Shown here: positions 47,087 to 58,722 of the stretch, piece after piece
Layout of the letters: each line of letters begins with the position of its first letter
Position numbering within the stretch: the first letter of the stretch is position 1
Assembly: GCA_032164295.1 (NCBI GenBank)
Contig: JAJHTX010000011.1
Location: forward strand, 620,001 to 684,000
Reading direction: 5' to 3'
Source: Inonotus obliquus
Taxonomy: Eukaryota > Basidiomycota > Agaricomycetes > Hymenochaetales > Hymenochaetaceae
DNA length: 64,000 bases
Notes under the pieces: model-generated
Databases searched by the model: none
The model's input: only the letters and a program-made list of their open reading frames with translations
What the model was told of the DNA's origin: nothing
Program-made: the position numbers and the translations under genes

Positions 47087-49182
47087 TTGAAGTTCGAGCG
47101 GAGAACGAAAACGAAAGATCCTCGATTTCGGAGGCGTTGCGGTACTGGCGTTACAGGCGTTTTCTTACAGCTGTGCAGGCGTTTCCGGAGCATAGACGTG
47201 CGTTTGGACTTTCGGAATCGACGGGTTCACCACCGTTGATCGTTCGTCCTCGTTCTTCATCCTCGTCCTCGTCCTCGTCCTCATTGATATTCTCGTCCTC
47301 CAGGATTTAGTGGCGCCTATGCCTATGCCTGTTTCTGTTTTTGTTCCTCTTACGTCGATGACTGGTGCTGGAGCTTCTTCGTCGAAATCGTCTTTACAGT
47401 CGGAATCGACTACACCGTTACCGTTGAAATCGTCTATACCGTCGAAATCGACTACACCGAAGCGTAGTATGGGGACGGCTCAAACTCAAACTCAAACTCA
47501 GTCGCAATCTCAATTTCAAGCTCGGTCGGTTGGGTCGATTGAGAAGGAGAAGGAGAAGGGGACGGGGAGTGTGTCTAGTACTAGTGGTGGGACGCCGACG
47601 CCGCATTTACCTTTGACGTCGAATGGAGTGGGTCGGGAGCGTCTGGGTAAGGAGAGTCGGGAGAGTCCGAGTCCGAGTCCGAGCACGAGCACGAGTCTGG
47701 GTCTGGGTGTATCCGATTCAATTCCGCTTTTGGTTCGAAGGAGGCCTAGGGCGCAGAGGGAGGGGCAGAGGGAGGTGCGGACATTGCGGAGGGAGACGAT
47801 TACGATGGCGCCAACACAAACGCAGACACGAACGCCAACGACAACGACAACGCCGACGCCAACACTCAAACATCCGCAGATGCAGACACAGACACAGATG
47901 CAGACACCGATTTTCTCAGCTCCTAGGCCTCTTACCATTTATCAAGGATATGGCCAACCAATACAACCATCAGAAAGCCAAAGCGTAGAAATATCACACA
48001 CCATCCAAAAACACACCGACGCGTTTATGAGACTCATACAAGAACAAAGGGAGTTGGCTGTTAGGGCCATACAGAATGTTAGGAGTGTTAGGCGTGTTAG
48101 GAGTAGCGGTGGCGGTGGTGTTGTGGGTGATGTGGGTGATGTCAATGTTAATGCTGATGTGGGTGGTGTGGATGTTGGTGTGGATGTTGGTGAAGTTGAG
48201 AGATTGAGAAGTGAGTTGAGGGAGGTGAGGAAGGAGTTGGAGGGTGCAAGAGGTGGGAGGGAGAAGTTGGAGAGGTTGGTGAGGACGAGGTTGGGGGAGT
48301 TGACGAGGGTGAGTGCGAGTGGTGGTGGTGGTGTTCTGCCTCTGTCCCCGCCCTATCCTGGTGGTGTTGGCGGCGACGGCATCGGAATCAGCGTAGATGG
48401 CGAAAGTGAAAACGGAATTGGAAGTACAAGTACAAGTGGTCGACCAACACCCAAGGAACCACCAATCCAAATCCAAGAAGAAACCGAACTCGACAAAGAC
48501 GAAATGAAGAAAATGCGAGGAGAGATTGCGGTGTTGAGATGCACCATCGACGCTATCCAAAGTGAATACAGGAAACAGCGCGAGGAATGTGAGAGGGTGA
48601 AGAGGGAGAACGAAGAGTTGAATGAAGAGTTGAAGATTCGGGCTCGGAGCGGGAGTCTGAGTCGAGTTGCTAGTGCGTTTGTTGAAGGCGAGGGGCAAGA
48701 ACAGCAGCAGTATGTAAGGGGGACGGGGGAGATGGAGTTGGAGAGGCCTAGGGAGAGGGAGAGGGAGAGGGAGAGGGAGATGCGAAGCCAATTCGAGGTG
48801 TTACGACAGAGATGTCAAGACCTAGAACGCGAGAACGCGAGATTAAAAAAGAGCGAGACGACATTGAAGGAACGAATTGAGATTTTCGAGAGTTTGGACG
48901 CTAGTGCTAGTACGACGTTACAAGCTATCGGTGAGTACTTCTTCACTCCTCATTCTTCCTTTTTGATTTTATTATGTGCTTGTGCTTATGAGTTGACCTT
49001 GTGAGGGAACAGATAACCTTCCAGATCTTAATAGCGTTAATAGCGTTATTGCGCTGCTGAAAGGGAGTCATGATCGAGCTGGACCAGCTCGACCTTCTGG
49101 ACCTTCTAACGACGTGCGCATGGTCTCATGCGATGGTATACAAGTGAGGAAGAGAAGGAGGGAAGACGCTAATGGCCGATGA
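47087..49182 (+). CDS. Low-complexity coiled-coil protein, 5' end unresolved
   Basis: No family recognised. The main exon is open from before the ATG at 47319 to 48930 and joins 49013-49182 in phase, ending GIQVRKRRREDANGR. Upstream, a frame starting after an acceptor at 47086 reads ALRYWRYRRFLTAVQAFPEH and can join at about 47238 through a 59-bp intron, so translation probably begins further left. The protein has long Ser/Thr/Gln tracts (QTQTQTQSQSQFQ; TQTQTRTPTTTTTPTPT), then HTDAFMRLIQEQRELAVRAI, and two coiled-coil regions rich in Arg/Glu (ERLRSELREVRKELEGARGG; REREREREREMRSQFEVLRQ). The basic C-terminal end RKRRRE could be a nuclear signal. The repeats are also visible as near-perfect DNA repeats. 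Confidence 0.6.
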
Positions 49183-49496
49183 ACGATACAAAGATTCTCG
49201 TTTTCTTTTGGTAAGTAACTTCATACAAACATACAAACGTACATCATTCATCTTTCATCATACATCTTACATCATACATCATACTGGCGCGTTCATTGCA
49301 CGTTCGTTCTAGCTAACGAAGAACCATCCGTTATTGTCGTCCATTCATCCATTCATTCATTCTAGATCGTTTCGGTTTGGTTTGATGAAAGGTTTCTCGA
49401 CGGACTGAACGTCAAATGGTCTATAGCCTATTATCACCATCCAACAACGTCAGCCAACGTCCATCATCCAACACCCATCGTCCAATTTCCAATTCA
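49183..49496. other. Intergenic, convergent 3' ends
   Basis: About 314 bp with CATC/CATA-rich simple sequence (49230-49285 and 49340-49365). Confidence 0.5.
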
Positions 49497-51038
49497 TCAA
49501 CAGCACCCTTTCTGGCAGCAACTAGCGCTAACGCTCTTTGTCTGCATCTTGGACTCGTTTTCCTCGACAGTCGCATCGCTAATAACAGCGGTAGACGACC
49601 TTGCCCGTTCCATATCGTCACCGTCGTCGTCGACGTCCTCACTCTGACAACACGAGGCGCAGTCGCGATCACCTGACGCTGCCGACACCGCGTTTTTCTT
49701 CGAGGGCACGGGCTCAGGCGAGGATGAGGATGGGGATGAGGAACAACATTTGTCATCTCGTTTGTCAGGAGGAGGAAGATCAGGGCTAATGCGAACTTGA
49801 ACTTGATCTCCTTTCTCGTGATCTTGGCAGCAGGTCTCATTAGCCTGAGTCGGCTGTTTATAGATTTCGTATATCAGCCAAAACACCGAGGAACACCGAA
49901 AACGAAAACGAGAGCGAATGGGGAAAGGGGAAAGGGAAAATGGAAGATGGAAGAGAAGGGCGTTGCTTACACGTTTTGTTCGTCGAGGTCCTTGGATAAG
50001 TTCCCGCGTGCAGCATGCCTTTCCTATTGGAGTCTTTGGAACGCAGCAACTATCCTTTAAACCCGACTATTGTATCAGCTCGAAAATGAATGGGGAACCG
50101 GAGTCATGAGATGAAGACTTACCTCTTCGGCTCGACCCACCTCGCACTTACATTCATCGCTGGTTCGACATACTTCTTTCTCATTACAACATTCGCAGAG
50201 GTCCCGGTATTGTTCGACTAATTCCGCATCTTTATCGATCCTTGGAGGGTTCGTACTGCATTCCCCGCAACAACCACCGTTGAAATTGGGGTTTCGTACC
50301 CACGAAAGCATCTTCCACGCTTCACGCGCGAATAATACACCCAACACGAGAGAAGTCGCATCGTCAACCCACCACCCTCCCTTCCATAATCGGAAAACCA
50401 ATGAACCGATGAAGAGGACGATGGTGATTTGGATGCAGGAGAGTGAGCACGTGGCTTCACCTTGCATTGTGCTGCTGTTGAGTGAACGTGCGAGGGAACG
50501 TTTGGGGAGCCAGATGAAGATCATGATGACTAGGGCGGAGGCGGAGATGATGAGTGAGGCGTTGGAGGAGTCGGGTTCGTCGTGTTTTGCGAGACCGACT
50601 ATTGCGGTTATTTCGGTTGCGAGCGCTAGTATGGCGATGAGGATACCGATACTCCACGTTCCAACTCTCTCGACACTTTAATGGTTAAAAGTCCATCGCC
50701 GTATGATGTAAAAAAAATAGCATTTAGCGCTATGAACTCAAGTTCCTCCTCCCTTACTGTTTCGTCGACACAAAAAAAAACACTAGGACTCACCGCAACT
50801 GACTCTCAGTAAGAACAACATCATTCTCCTCACCCGGTTTCACCACCTCTCTAAAACGCCATAAAACAACGACAGCAGAAGCGACTTCAATACCCGATTG
50901 GATACCGAAGAAGATTAGGGAAAGAGAAGAGCTTTCTGCGCCAAATGCTATTGAGACTGCGCCTTCTGCGCCGTTGTAGAGGATACTGAGGATGCTGATT
51001 GCTATGGCGTATTGTTGGAGACGGCGATAGGATGGCAT
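49497..51038 (-). CDS. Cation-efflux-like (TMEM163/CDF-type) membrane protein with cysteine-rich tail
   Basis: Exons 50794-51038, 50123-50675, 49971-50054, 49497-49853; 412 residues, phases agree. The start (MPSYRRLQQYAIAISIL) leads to NGAEGAVSIAFGAESSSLSL and IQSGIEVASAVVVLWRFREV, the first two helices of cation-diffusion-facilitator-like proteins. Further helices follow (GILIAILALATEITAIVGL; LIISASALVIMIFIWLPKRS; CIQITIVLFIGSLVFRL; WWVDDATSLVLGVLFAREAW). The tail has at least eight Cys-Cys pairs or clusters: GGCCGEC, LCECCNEKEVC, DSCCVP, KACCT, ETCCQ, DKCCSSS, ASCCQSED, SASCCQKGCC. Such pairs bind soft metals (Zn, Cd, Cu), so a role in metal handling is likely. Substrate and direction are inferred, not shown. 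Confidence 0.72.
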
Positions 51039-51642
51039 GGTTCTGAGCTGGGTGTGGAAGTGGAAGTGGGAGTTGAAGAGGGAGGAAGAGTGCTGGTGTG
51101 AATCTCTTGAGAGGGTAATTAATGTTGGTGGGTATATGCTTCCTTATGATTGATAATGAGATTGATATTAATGGAATTGATAATTCCCAGCTGTTATAAA
51201 TAGACGGAAAGATTACATTTATGTAACATTGAACACACCATTCTCACGGTAATATTAATGTGAAGAGCTTTCACGCCTCGTGTGTATACGCCCATATCCA
51301 TCCATCGTGAAAGTGAAATCGATCACCTTCTAGTAAGACATTCCTATAATATGCGCATGGGTCGGTGTACACTGTGTAGTGCTAGCCAACATCAAGCGCT
51401 CCTCAATAGTACTTGGACCACAATGAAGGTAATCGACAATTGACACGAAATTTCAACTGGAGGCATAGGCAACGGCAGTAGTTGCTGATCCGCTGATCCG
51501 CCCGTAATCCAATTTGGCAACTGACTTTCTCACGACCTTACGTAACGAAAACCTTCATTCGTTCTATCTGTATCCGCTATCACTCCCATCCCATACCCAT
51601 ATACACTAGTACCACACGACGTCGACTACAAAAAGGAACGGA
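51039..51642. promoter_or_regulatory. Divergent intergenic region, efflux-like / MAT2B-like
   Basis: 604 bp between two start codons facing outward. The half next to the efflux-like gene is AT-rich. No specific site is claimed. Confidence 0.35.
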
Positions 51643-53175
51643 ATGAAAGGCAAGATAATCGTAACAGGAGCATCAGGCATTCTCGGTACAGCTGTTTACA
51701 ACGCTTTTAAAAATTCGGGGTTTTATGTTTTGGGACTTGCACATTCGAGATCGACGAATGAGTTGGTGAAGCTTGATTTGTTGGATGAGGGGAGGGTTGA
51801 GAGGGTTTTTGAGGAGTTTAGGCCTGATTGTGAGTGGTTGCTTTTTGCTTGTTTGTGCGTTTTTTGTTTTTGTTGGTGGAGGTTGAGAGAGATGGTTTGC
51901 TTACTTTTGTTTGATTGGTGCGGTGCGATTTGGTGCGATGTGGTGTGCTTGGTGCGATGTGATCCGTGGTTGATGATGGGTAATCTTGGTAGGGGTAATC
52001 CATTGTGCGGCGGAACGCAGGCCAGACGTTGCCGAGAAGGTGAGTAGTTCGGTTAGGCACGCATATAGTCATGGACAGGTTTATTGATATGTTCCTTCGT
52101 GTAGAATCCCGAGGCAACACAGAAGGTCTGAACTCCCTCCTTCCTCGCCATCCACCGATATCTTACCTGCGACTTCATATATCGCCGCCAACATCCAACA
52201 TACAATATACATACTGTAGCTCAACGCCTCAGTCCCCTCCCACCTCGCACAACTCGCGCTCCGTCTCCACTATCGCCTCATCTACATCTCAACGGATTAC
52301 GTCTTCGACGGAACGTCACCTCCTTATTCTCCTTCTTCAACGCCAAACCCGGTTAACTTGTATGGAAGAACGAAAAGAGAAGGAGAGGTTAATGTACTTG
52401 ATGTTGCTGCGCAAGGAGCTGAAGCCGTTGTGTTGAGGGTACCTGTTTTGTGAGTATACTTTTATACTTGGTCTTTCGGTTTCGGTTTTCAATAGTATGC
52501 GCTAACTTATGTATATACACATATTACGTTGTGCTGTAGGTATGGACCGGCACCGAAGAATTCGGATACGGCGGTGAATATTCTGTTGGACGTCGTTCAG
52601 GATCAGTCTGGCAAACAATACAAGATGGATCATTATGCGACTCGGTATCCGACTAACGTCCTCGACATCGCTAAATTCCTCGTTCGTCTTTACGGTAAGC
52701 CCTCTCCCTCTCCCTCTTCAAATCCAACCTCAAATCCAATCCAATCCAATCCAATCCAATCTACTCGCACCATCATCCAAAATCACAAAAAAACAAAAAA
52801 AAAACGGTAACGAAAATAACGATAACAACAGCACTGAACAAACCAACCCAACCAATAATCCACTATTCCTCACCCGAGCCATTCACGAAGTACGAAATGT
52901 GTCTCGTTTTCTCATCCATACTCAACCTTCCAAACGGTCACGGTCACGATCATATAACACCAGATTCGGAACCACCAAAGGGAGAAGCTGCTACGACTCG
53001 TCCGAGGGATTGTAAACTCGATACGACAGAGACGGAATTGCTTCTTGGTACACCTGGGAGTTTGGAATGTAGTATTTTTGAGGAGTGGTGGAGGGAGTAT
53101 TTGGGGAAGGGGAAGGGGGGCGACGGGGGTGTTGGAAGAGAGGGCGAGGGCGAGGGCGGGACGGCTAAGGGGTGA
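51643..53175 (+). CDS. MAT2B-like / RmlD-type NAD(P)-binding reductase
   Basis: Extended short-chain reductase close to the regulatory beta subunit of methionine adenosyltransferase and to dTDP-4-dehydrorhamnose reductase. Exons: 51643-51829, 51993-52039, 52105-52125, 52220-52449, 52540-52694, 52832-53175; 327 residues, phases agree, with a 21-nt third exon. The nucleotide-binding loop is IIVTGASGILGTAVYNAF. Then come WVIHCAAERRPDVAE, LIYISTDYVFDGTSPPYS, and the catalytic-type YGRTKREGE (YxxxK). RVPVLYGPAP and HYSSPEPFTKYEMC complete the fold. The C-terminal end (KGKGGDGGVGREGEGEGG) is low-complexity. In fungi this protein is usually annotated as MAT beta-like; whether it regulates AdoMet synthesis here is unknown. 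Confidence 0.88.
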
Positions 53176-53809
53176 AGATTCTGAGAATGAAGAATGAAGG
53201 AAGGTGGAGGGAAGTATGAAAAGTGTCCATGAATTCGTTGTATGTACAATTAGCAGTAAAGCGAAGTGTCATCATCATCGAACGCTTACTCTGAGCAAAT
53301 AAAATTGTAGCTTTACATCTCCAGCCCAAGAGCTTTGAAACCCACAGTTTTACCGATTCCTCACTGTTCGTTTCAAGGTTATAAACGCTTCCTTCGAAGA
53401 CTTTGCTTTCTTATTGTGCACCTTTTCTGCAAGATGAGGATGATTGAGAGGTGGACTGACTAACATGATAGACAATAATAAGTCGGATTATAGTATAATC
53501 TATCGAATATATAATGTGATTGGTACTTTTCCAGTCAACTACCCGTAATCTACAAATCTCAGCGGGAGCAAAAGTTACATAGTGATTCGAAAAAAACAAA
53601 CCGGCAGTGCAATTTACCAATAAAGAAATGTTCCATCCACCTCCATTGCATAAGTGGAAGTGTACCAAAGCTAGCTCAAGAGATGCGGAAACCGCCTAGT
53701 GAAACAAGACGAACAAATATGAGAAGAACGCTGAATTTTACGTATCGTGTTGTTCGCTCGAGTCAACTCATTAGGGGCTAGAACAACCAAGGTCGTCAGT
53801 CACCTACTA
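53176..53809. other. Intergenic, left flank of the hAT element
   Basis: This begins with the MAT2B-like 3' untranslated region. The last part probably was the 3' flank of the F-box-like gene before the hAT insertion. No gene is seen. Confidence 0.45.
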
Positions 53810-53817
53810 CTTACACA
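53810..53817. repeat. 8-bp target-site duplication, left
   Basis: CTTACACA; the partner is at 58708-58715. Confidence 0.9.
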
Positions 53818-54398
53818 TAGGGATCGGCAGCGTACCGTATTGTACGAATACGGGCCGTTCGTAAACGGATACGCTCTGTAATCGTATGGAGGAAGGCAAT
53901 CGACTTTACGCATCTGTACCGCACGGTCCGCATTTCGTATCAAGAAATCCAAATTTAGGCGTAAACGACCGTATACGGTAAATACGACATACGGTCATGT
54001 GAGGATGATCAGCTGTGCCGCCGCAGCTCTCATTCCCTCCCACATGCCCCCACATGCCCCCCCTCAACGCCACCTGCCACTCACCTGCCCCCACCTCTTT
54101 GTTGATGTGTCCGCAAGGCTAGGGTCACTGTGAATGGTCTCAAAAGGTGAGTAATAGAACAGAATGGATGTCGTTTTACTGATATTGTTCTGTATTGAAG
54201 ATCAGGTATCCATCATGCCGCGTTCACATCATCATCTCTCTGGTCATCCTGATTGCACGTTGCAGACCCGGTGTTTGGTAGTAAGGGGTATTGATATATT
54301 GTGGCAACTTGGGCTGAGAGGTGCGTTCTCACATCACACATTCTAAAGTAGATGCTCATAGCTCGTAGAGCATGAGTCTTGGAGATTTGCAAGACTGT

Positions 54399-54787
54399 CC
54401 CCGATTTCGCTGCCGAATATAATTCTGACACTCTCACAAGCAGACCATTGTGTCCTGATCTCATTTGACGGTGGAAATCGAAGTGTTTTGAAGATGCGCC
54501 TTTTCTCGGTCGCTAAGTAAGATTTGTTGTCAGGCAAGGTAATGGTGAGTCGCAAGTTTGAAGCTCATTTGCTTGAACACATGCGTAGATCCATTGCGAA
54601 CTCAAGATGATTTTTCCTTTCCTTCCAGTCCGCCCCCGATTTCGCTGCCGAGTATAAGTCTGACAATTTCACAAGCAGACCACCGTGCCCTGATCTCGTT
54701 TGGCGGTGGAAATCGAAGTGGTTTGAACACCTTTCTCGGTTGCGAATAAAGATTTGTCACCGCGTAAGGCAATGGTGAATCGCAAGA
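54399..54787. repeat. Direct duplication inside the hAT 5' region
   Basis: Two diverged copies (about 54399-54556 and 54634-54787) share CCGATTTCGCTGCCGA, ACAAGCAGACCA, GGTGGAAATCGAAGTG, CTTTCTCGGT and AATGGTGA.TCGCAAG. They precede the transposase start and may be promoter or binding-site repeats. Confidence 0.7.
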
Positions 54788-54985
54788 TCATCTCTGATAA
54801 TTGGAATCCAAGTGCGCTGCTGAACATGAGTCTCGGTGAGTTGCAAGATCATCCCCGACTGCTGATCCAACACTGAAGTGTCGAGAAGTGAAGTCCATCA
54901 GGTAGATTATATGGTATTAATGTAGGTATATAAATATGGGACGGAATTGACGATGTTCGACAACTCCCTGTACTTGGTCTGAACC

Positions 54986-57900
54986 ATGAGCGACAACGAG
55001 TTTCAACTTGTCTCAAACTCAAAGCGACGAAACCGTAATGAAGTTGACGAAAACCTTATCATCTCTGACAAGCGACCTCGATTTCTCTCTTATAAACTTC
55101 GTGACATCTCTGAAACTACTCGGTCTAGTGGTTCATGCAAGATACAACCTGCTGCAAACCGCTTTGATGTCCTATCTGATCTTGAGGATAGTGCTGAAAA
55201 TACTCAGTTGACAGAGAATAGCGATGCAGATACAGAATTTGAACCGAATTCAACTTCATGTAGCCTGAGCAAGACTGGTGATGATACTTCAAAGGTGCGC
55301 ATTTTGAATAGCATATTTTTTTATTCTATTTAAGTGTCTTTTGTTTTCATAGATTAGTGTTGAACTGCCTCGTATGACGGTTGCCTCAAGACAAAGTAAG
55401 ATAGGAAAGAAGGTATTCGCTCTGATATATAGTTTGCGCATTATGAATTACTAATTTAGTTGTTGAAACGTACAGGGGAATACACGTCACATTCAAAAGC
55501 AAAGAAAGCCTTCACCAAAGATTACGATCTCGAAGCAACCTGTCGAGATTATTCGAACCGACTCAGTTGCACTGCAGACAGTCTCTCAACCCCTGAAGAA
55601 CTCGTCAAAGACTTCCAGCTCTTCAATAAAACAAACAAACGATATTATGACAATTGATGACACGGATGACGAAGTTATCGAGGTTACTCCTCCAGTAACT
55701 AAGGTCACAAGAAAGAAGGTGCGCATATATATATATATATATATATCTGCTTGATTGTAACTAAACTAATATCTTGACGTTTAAGAAGCCAAGAAACCCG
55801 ATTCATCTGTTTTACGAGGCTGTCGACTCTAATCCTAAATGTAAAGAACACATTGAAGGCAACAAGTACTTTCAATGTTATCACTCAGGGTCTACGCAAA
55901 CTGTGACAAAATTAATGAGAGGATCAACAACTGGTGAGTCGCTATCTTCTTGCTTAAGTGTAAAACTGATGCATTTAGGTCTCGAGAATCATTTACGAAA
56001 GAACGCACCGATCATGTATCAGTTATTTCAAATCCTCCGCGATCGAAATACACCACCAACGGATGACGAAATTGCAATCGCAAACAAATCAAAAGTGCTC
56101 TCGACTGATCGCCTTCAACAACTATTTTCTGAACAAAAGTCAGAGAATATCATTAGCGCCTTCGCTCATCAAGAATTCAAGAAACTCGTGAGTAAAGCTC
56201 CTCTATCTTTTTCTGTTCGAACGTCTAATGACAAATATTTGACCTTTATCTAGGGAGGTTGGGATCAAGCTGCTTTTGAAAGACATCTAGCAGAGTGGAT
56301 CGTTGAAGATGATCAACCATTTTCAGCTGTCGAAACATGGAAATTTCATACAGTAATAAAGTTCGCTGGACGAAATCCATTGCTTAAAGTTCCATCTGCC
56401 ACTACAGTTAAGCGGATTGTTAGACAACTTGAGTTAGAGGCGGTTAATGAGACGAAGTCGATTATCAATGTACGTTCAATGGATACTATTTGATATTTAT
56501 ATCTAACGGTTTTCATAGAGTATTGATCTCAAGGTCGCACTTTCATTAGATGCATGGACATCAAGTAATGGATACGCATTTCTTGCTATTGTTATGCATT
56601 ACATCGGTAAGAATGAGAAGCTTCGTAAGTTACATTCATTCATCTACAAAGATTGAATATTTAACTATTGTATCATTTAGAGGAGAGGCTTATTGACTTT
56701 CAAGAAATTCTTGGGTCGCATTCAGGTGTAAATCTCGCAGAAATTGTTTGGGGAACACTAGAGCGTTACGGATTAAAGGCGAAGGTAAGTCAATTAATAT
56801 ATTTGTTATAGTATTTAATTTAACTTTTTCCAAGCTCCTTGCTATAACCTGCGACAATGCAACAAACAACGATACACTGCTGAGTAGCCTTGAGCTTCGA
56901 ATGCAGAATGAAGGAATTTCATTCCTGGCAGATGAGGCACGAATGCGATGTATCCCTCATACAATCCACCTCTCCGCACTGAAGGTTTGTTGATTTTTAT
57001 TTATGTATTATGTTTATTACCTGGAATAAACTAATAGAATGTTTTACAGCTTCTTGATGCGATTGGTGCATCAAAGGATGCAAGACCTAGATCTGTCCCA
57101 TATCAAGAATCTGTATCCACTCCTCTCAATGATGACTCCGAAGTTGGTCAGGACGAAGGCACAAACGAGTCGTCTGTGCTCTCTGATGATGTTTTAAGGT
57201 CAATGAACGCAATTGAAAAGGTAAGAATTTTATTTAAGTTCATGGCTTTGTATGACGTGTATGTTTCTTTTCTAGCTTCGTAAAATTATTGTTGCTATTC
57301 GTTCTAGTCCCCAACGACGTCAGACATGGTTTACAGAAGTGAAACAATTAAGGACAGAAGAAGGTCACTCTACGGAATCGGCTCTGATGCTTATTCTTGA
57401 TGTAGCAACGCGCTGGTCTTCAACTCACCAGATGCTTAGTAAGTTACATGGTATTATTTCAGATATTTTATCTAAGTGTTATGTTTTGATAGGACGTGCT
57501 CTCAAATTTCATACTGCAGTCGACAGATTTGTTCTCCTTCATATCGAGCTCCATCCACTCAAGCTCACCACAGTCGACTGGAAGGCAATCAAGCTTGTTA
57601 CAAAATGGCTTGCCGAATTTCGTTCAGCAACAACCTTCATGTCATCAACATCCGTCTCTACACTCTCGTCCTCTTATAGCTGCTTTAAAGGACTTCAAGA
57701 TACCCTTCGTCATTTCCTTAAGGAGTTACCATCGGATGCACCTCATATTCTTCGAAATGGACTTACTGAAGCACACCGCAAACTTTCAGATTATTTTACA
57801 CTGTTTAACATTTCACCATTCTTTATGTGGGCCGCTTGTAAGTTAAACCGACTTCTCTACATACTTTATTAGATACTCACCATCTCACTATAGTATTAGA

Positions 57901-58510
57901 TCCACGTATTTCATATTCAAAGCTTCGAGATGATGCTGGGGAGGATGCTACCTTGCTTCATCTCATTGATGAATCAAGAGCTTCTCTTGAGCGTCGCTTT
58001 TCAGTTAGGTTCCCTTCAAAGACTTCAAGACAGCATCAGAGCTATCAAAATACTGTGATAAACGAGTGCTCAAACATAGCTCAAGCTCAAAATGACGACT
58101 TTCACTCTCCATCTAAAAGTATGACTTTTGCTTTTATGGCAGGATATAGGAGTGAGGAGGAGGACGTCAATCCATCAGACGAACTCGATGACTACTTTAA
58201 TATGAAACGCGAAAAGTCTTGGAAGGATGGTGAACCGATTCTCTGGTGGTCTGGACGTCAAACTCAGTTTCCACACTTATCGAAATTTGCATGTGAGATT
58301 CACTGCATTCCAGGTATGTTGCGAGTTTACTTCTTAATATATGAATGTTTGCATGATTAATAAATGTATATAGGTTCCGCAGTTGCTGTTGAACGAATAT
58401 TTTCAGGGGGAAGGGATACCATTGCACTCCGTCGTGCTCGTCTAAAGTCGGAGACCATCACAACCCTTATGATAGTCAAGCAGTGGCTGCGGTCAAAAGT
58501 CAGATCTTAG
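54986..58510 (+). CDS. hAT transposase
   Basis: Cut-and-paste transposase gene with about a dozen short introns. First exons: 54986-55294, 55353-55412, then 55460 onward; the stop is TAG at 58508-58510. An unusual Cys/His region (CKEHIEGNKYFQCYH, then GLENHLRKNAP) probably replaces the BED zinc finger. The RNase-H-like catalytic residues fall at SLDAWTSSNGYA (first Asp), LLAITCDNATNND (second Asp) and SAVAVERIFSGGRD (Glu). RCIPHTIHLSALKLL and DVATRWSSTHQML are standard hAT core motifs. The dimerisation block near the end is WWSGRQTQFPHLSKFACEIH. One uncertain point is near 55540-55660, where the frame requires a short intron or is shifted. Introns include a TA run (55725-55747). Confidence 0.88.
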
Positions 58511-58707
58511 AATTCTTGATGTATCTCTCATTGTTTCTTATGAATTCATTCTTGGTACCGTACATACGACCGTATTCCTGTATACGCCCGCCGCGCATCC
58601 GTGCATTGCCTGGTATTGAAGAGTACGGTGTCGTACAGTACGGCTCGCATGCCGTAGTAGATCATACCATTACGCGCGTACCCGTATACGTACGCTGCCG
58701 ATCCCTA

Positions 58708-58715
58708 CTTACACA
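58708..58715. repeat. 8-bp target-site duplication, right
   Basis: CTTACACA, directly repeated from 53810-53817. It lies 7 bp from the stop codon of the neighbouring minus-strand gene. Confidence 0.9.
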
Positions 58716-58722
58716 GTCCCGA

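Larger units (their letters stand above)
53818..58707 (+). mobile_element. hAT DNA transposon, complete (4,890 bp)
   Basis: The terminal inverted repeats begin TAGGGATCGGCAGCGTAC at the left (53818) and give the same 18 bases on the other strand at the right (ending 58707). The 8-bp sequence CTTACACA borders both ends (53810-53817 and 58708-58715), the target duplication expected of hAT. Subterminal regions carry many copies of CGTACGG/CGTATACG-like words, likely transposase-binding sites. The internal gene encodes a hAT transposase. Ends, duplication and gene agree, so this is a full element. Confidence 0.93.

Noticed and set aside
47516..48791. Long minus-strand frames opposite the coiled-coil gene
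   Set aside because: They mirror the repetitive plus-strand coding sequence and contain only Cys/Val or Thr/Pro repeats.
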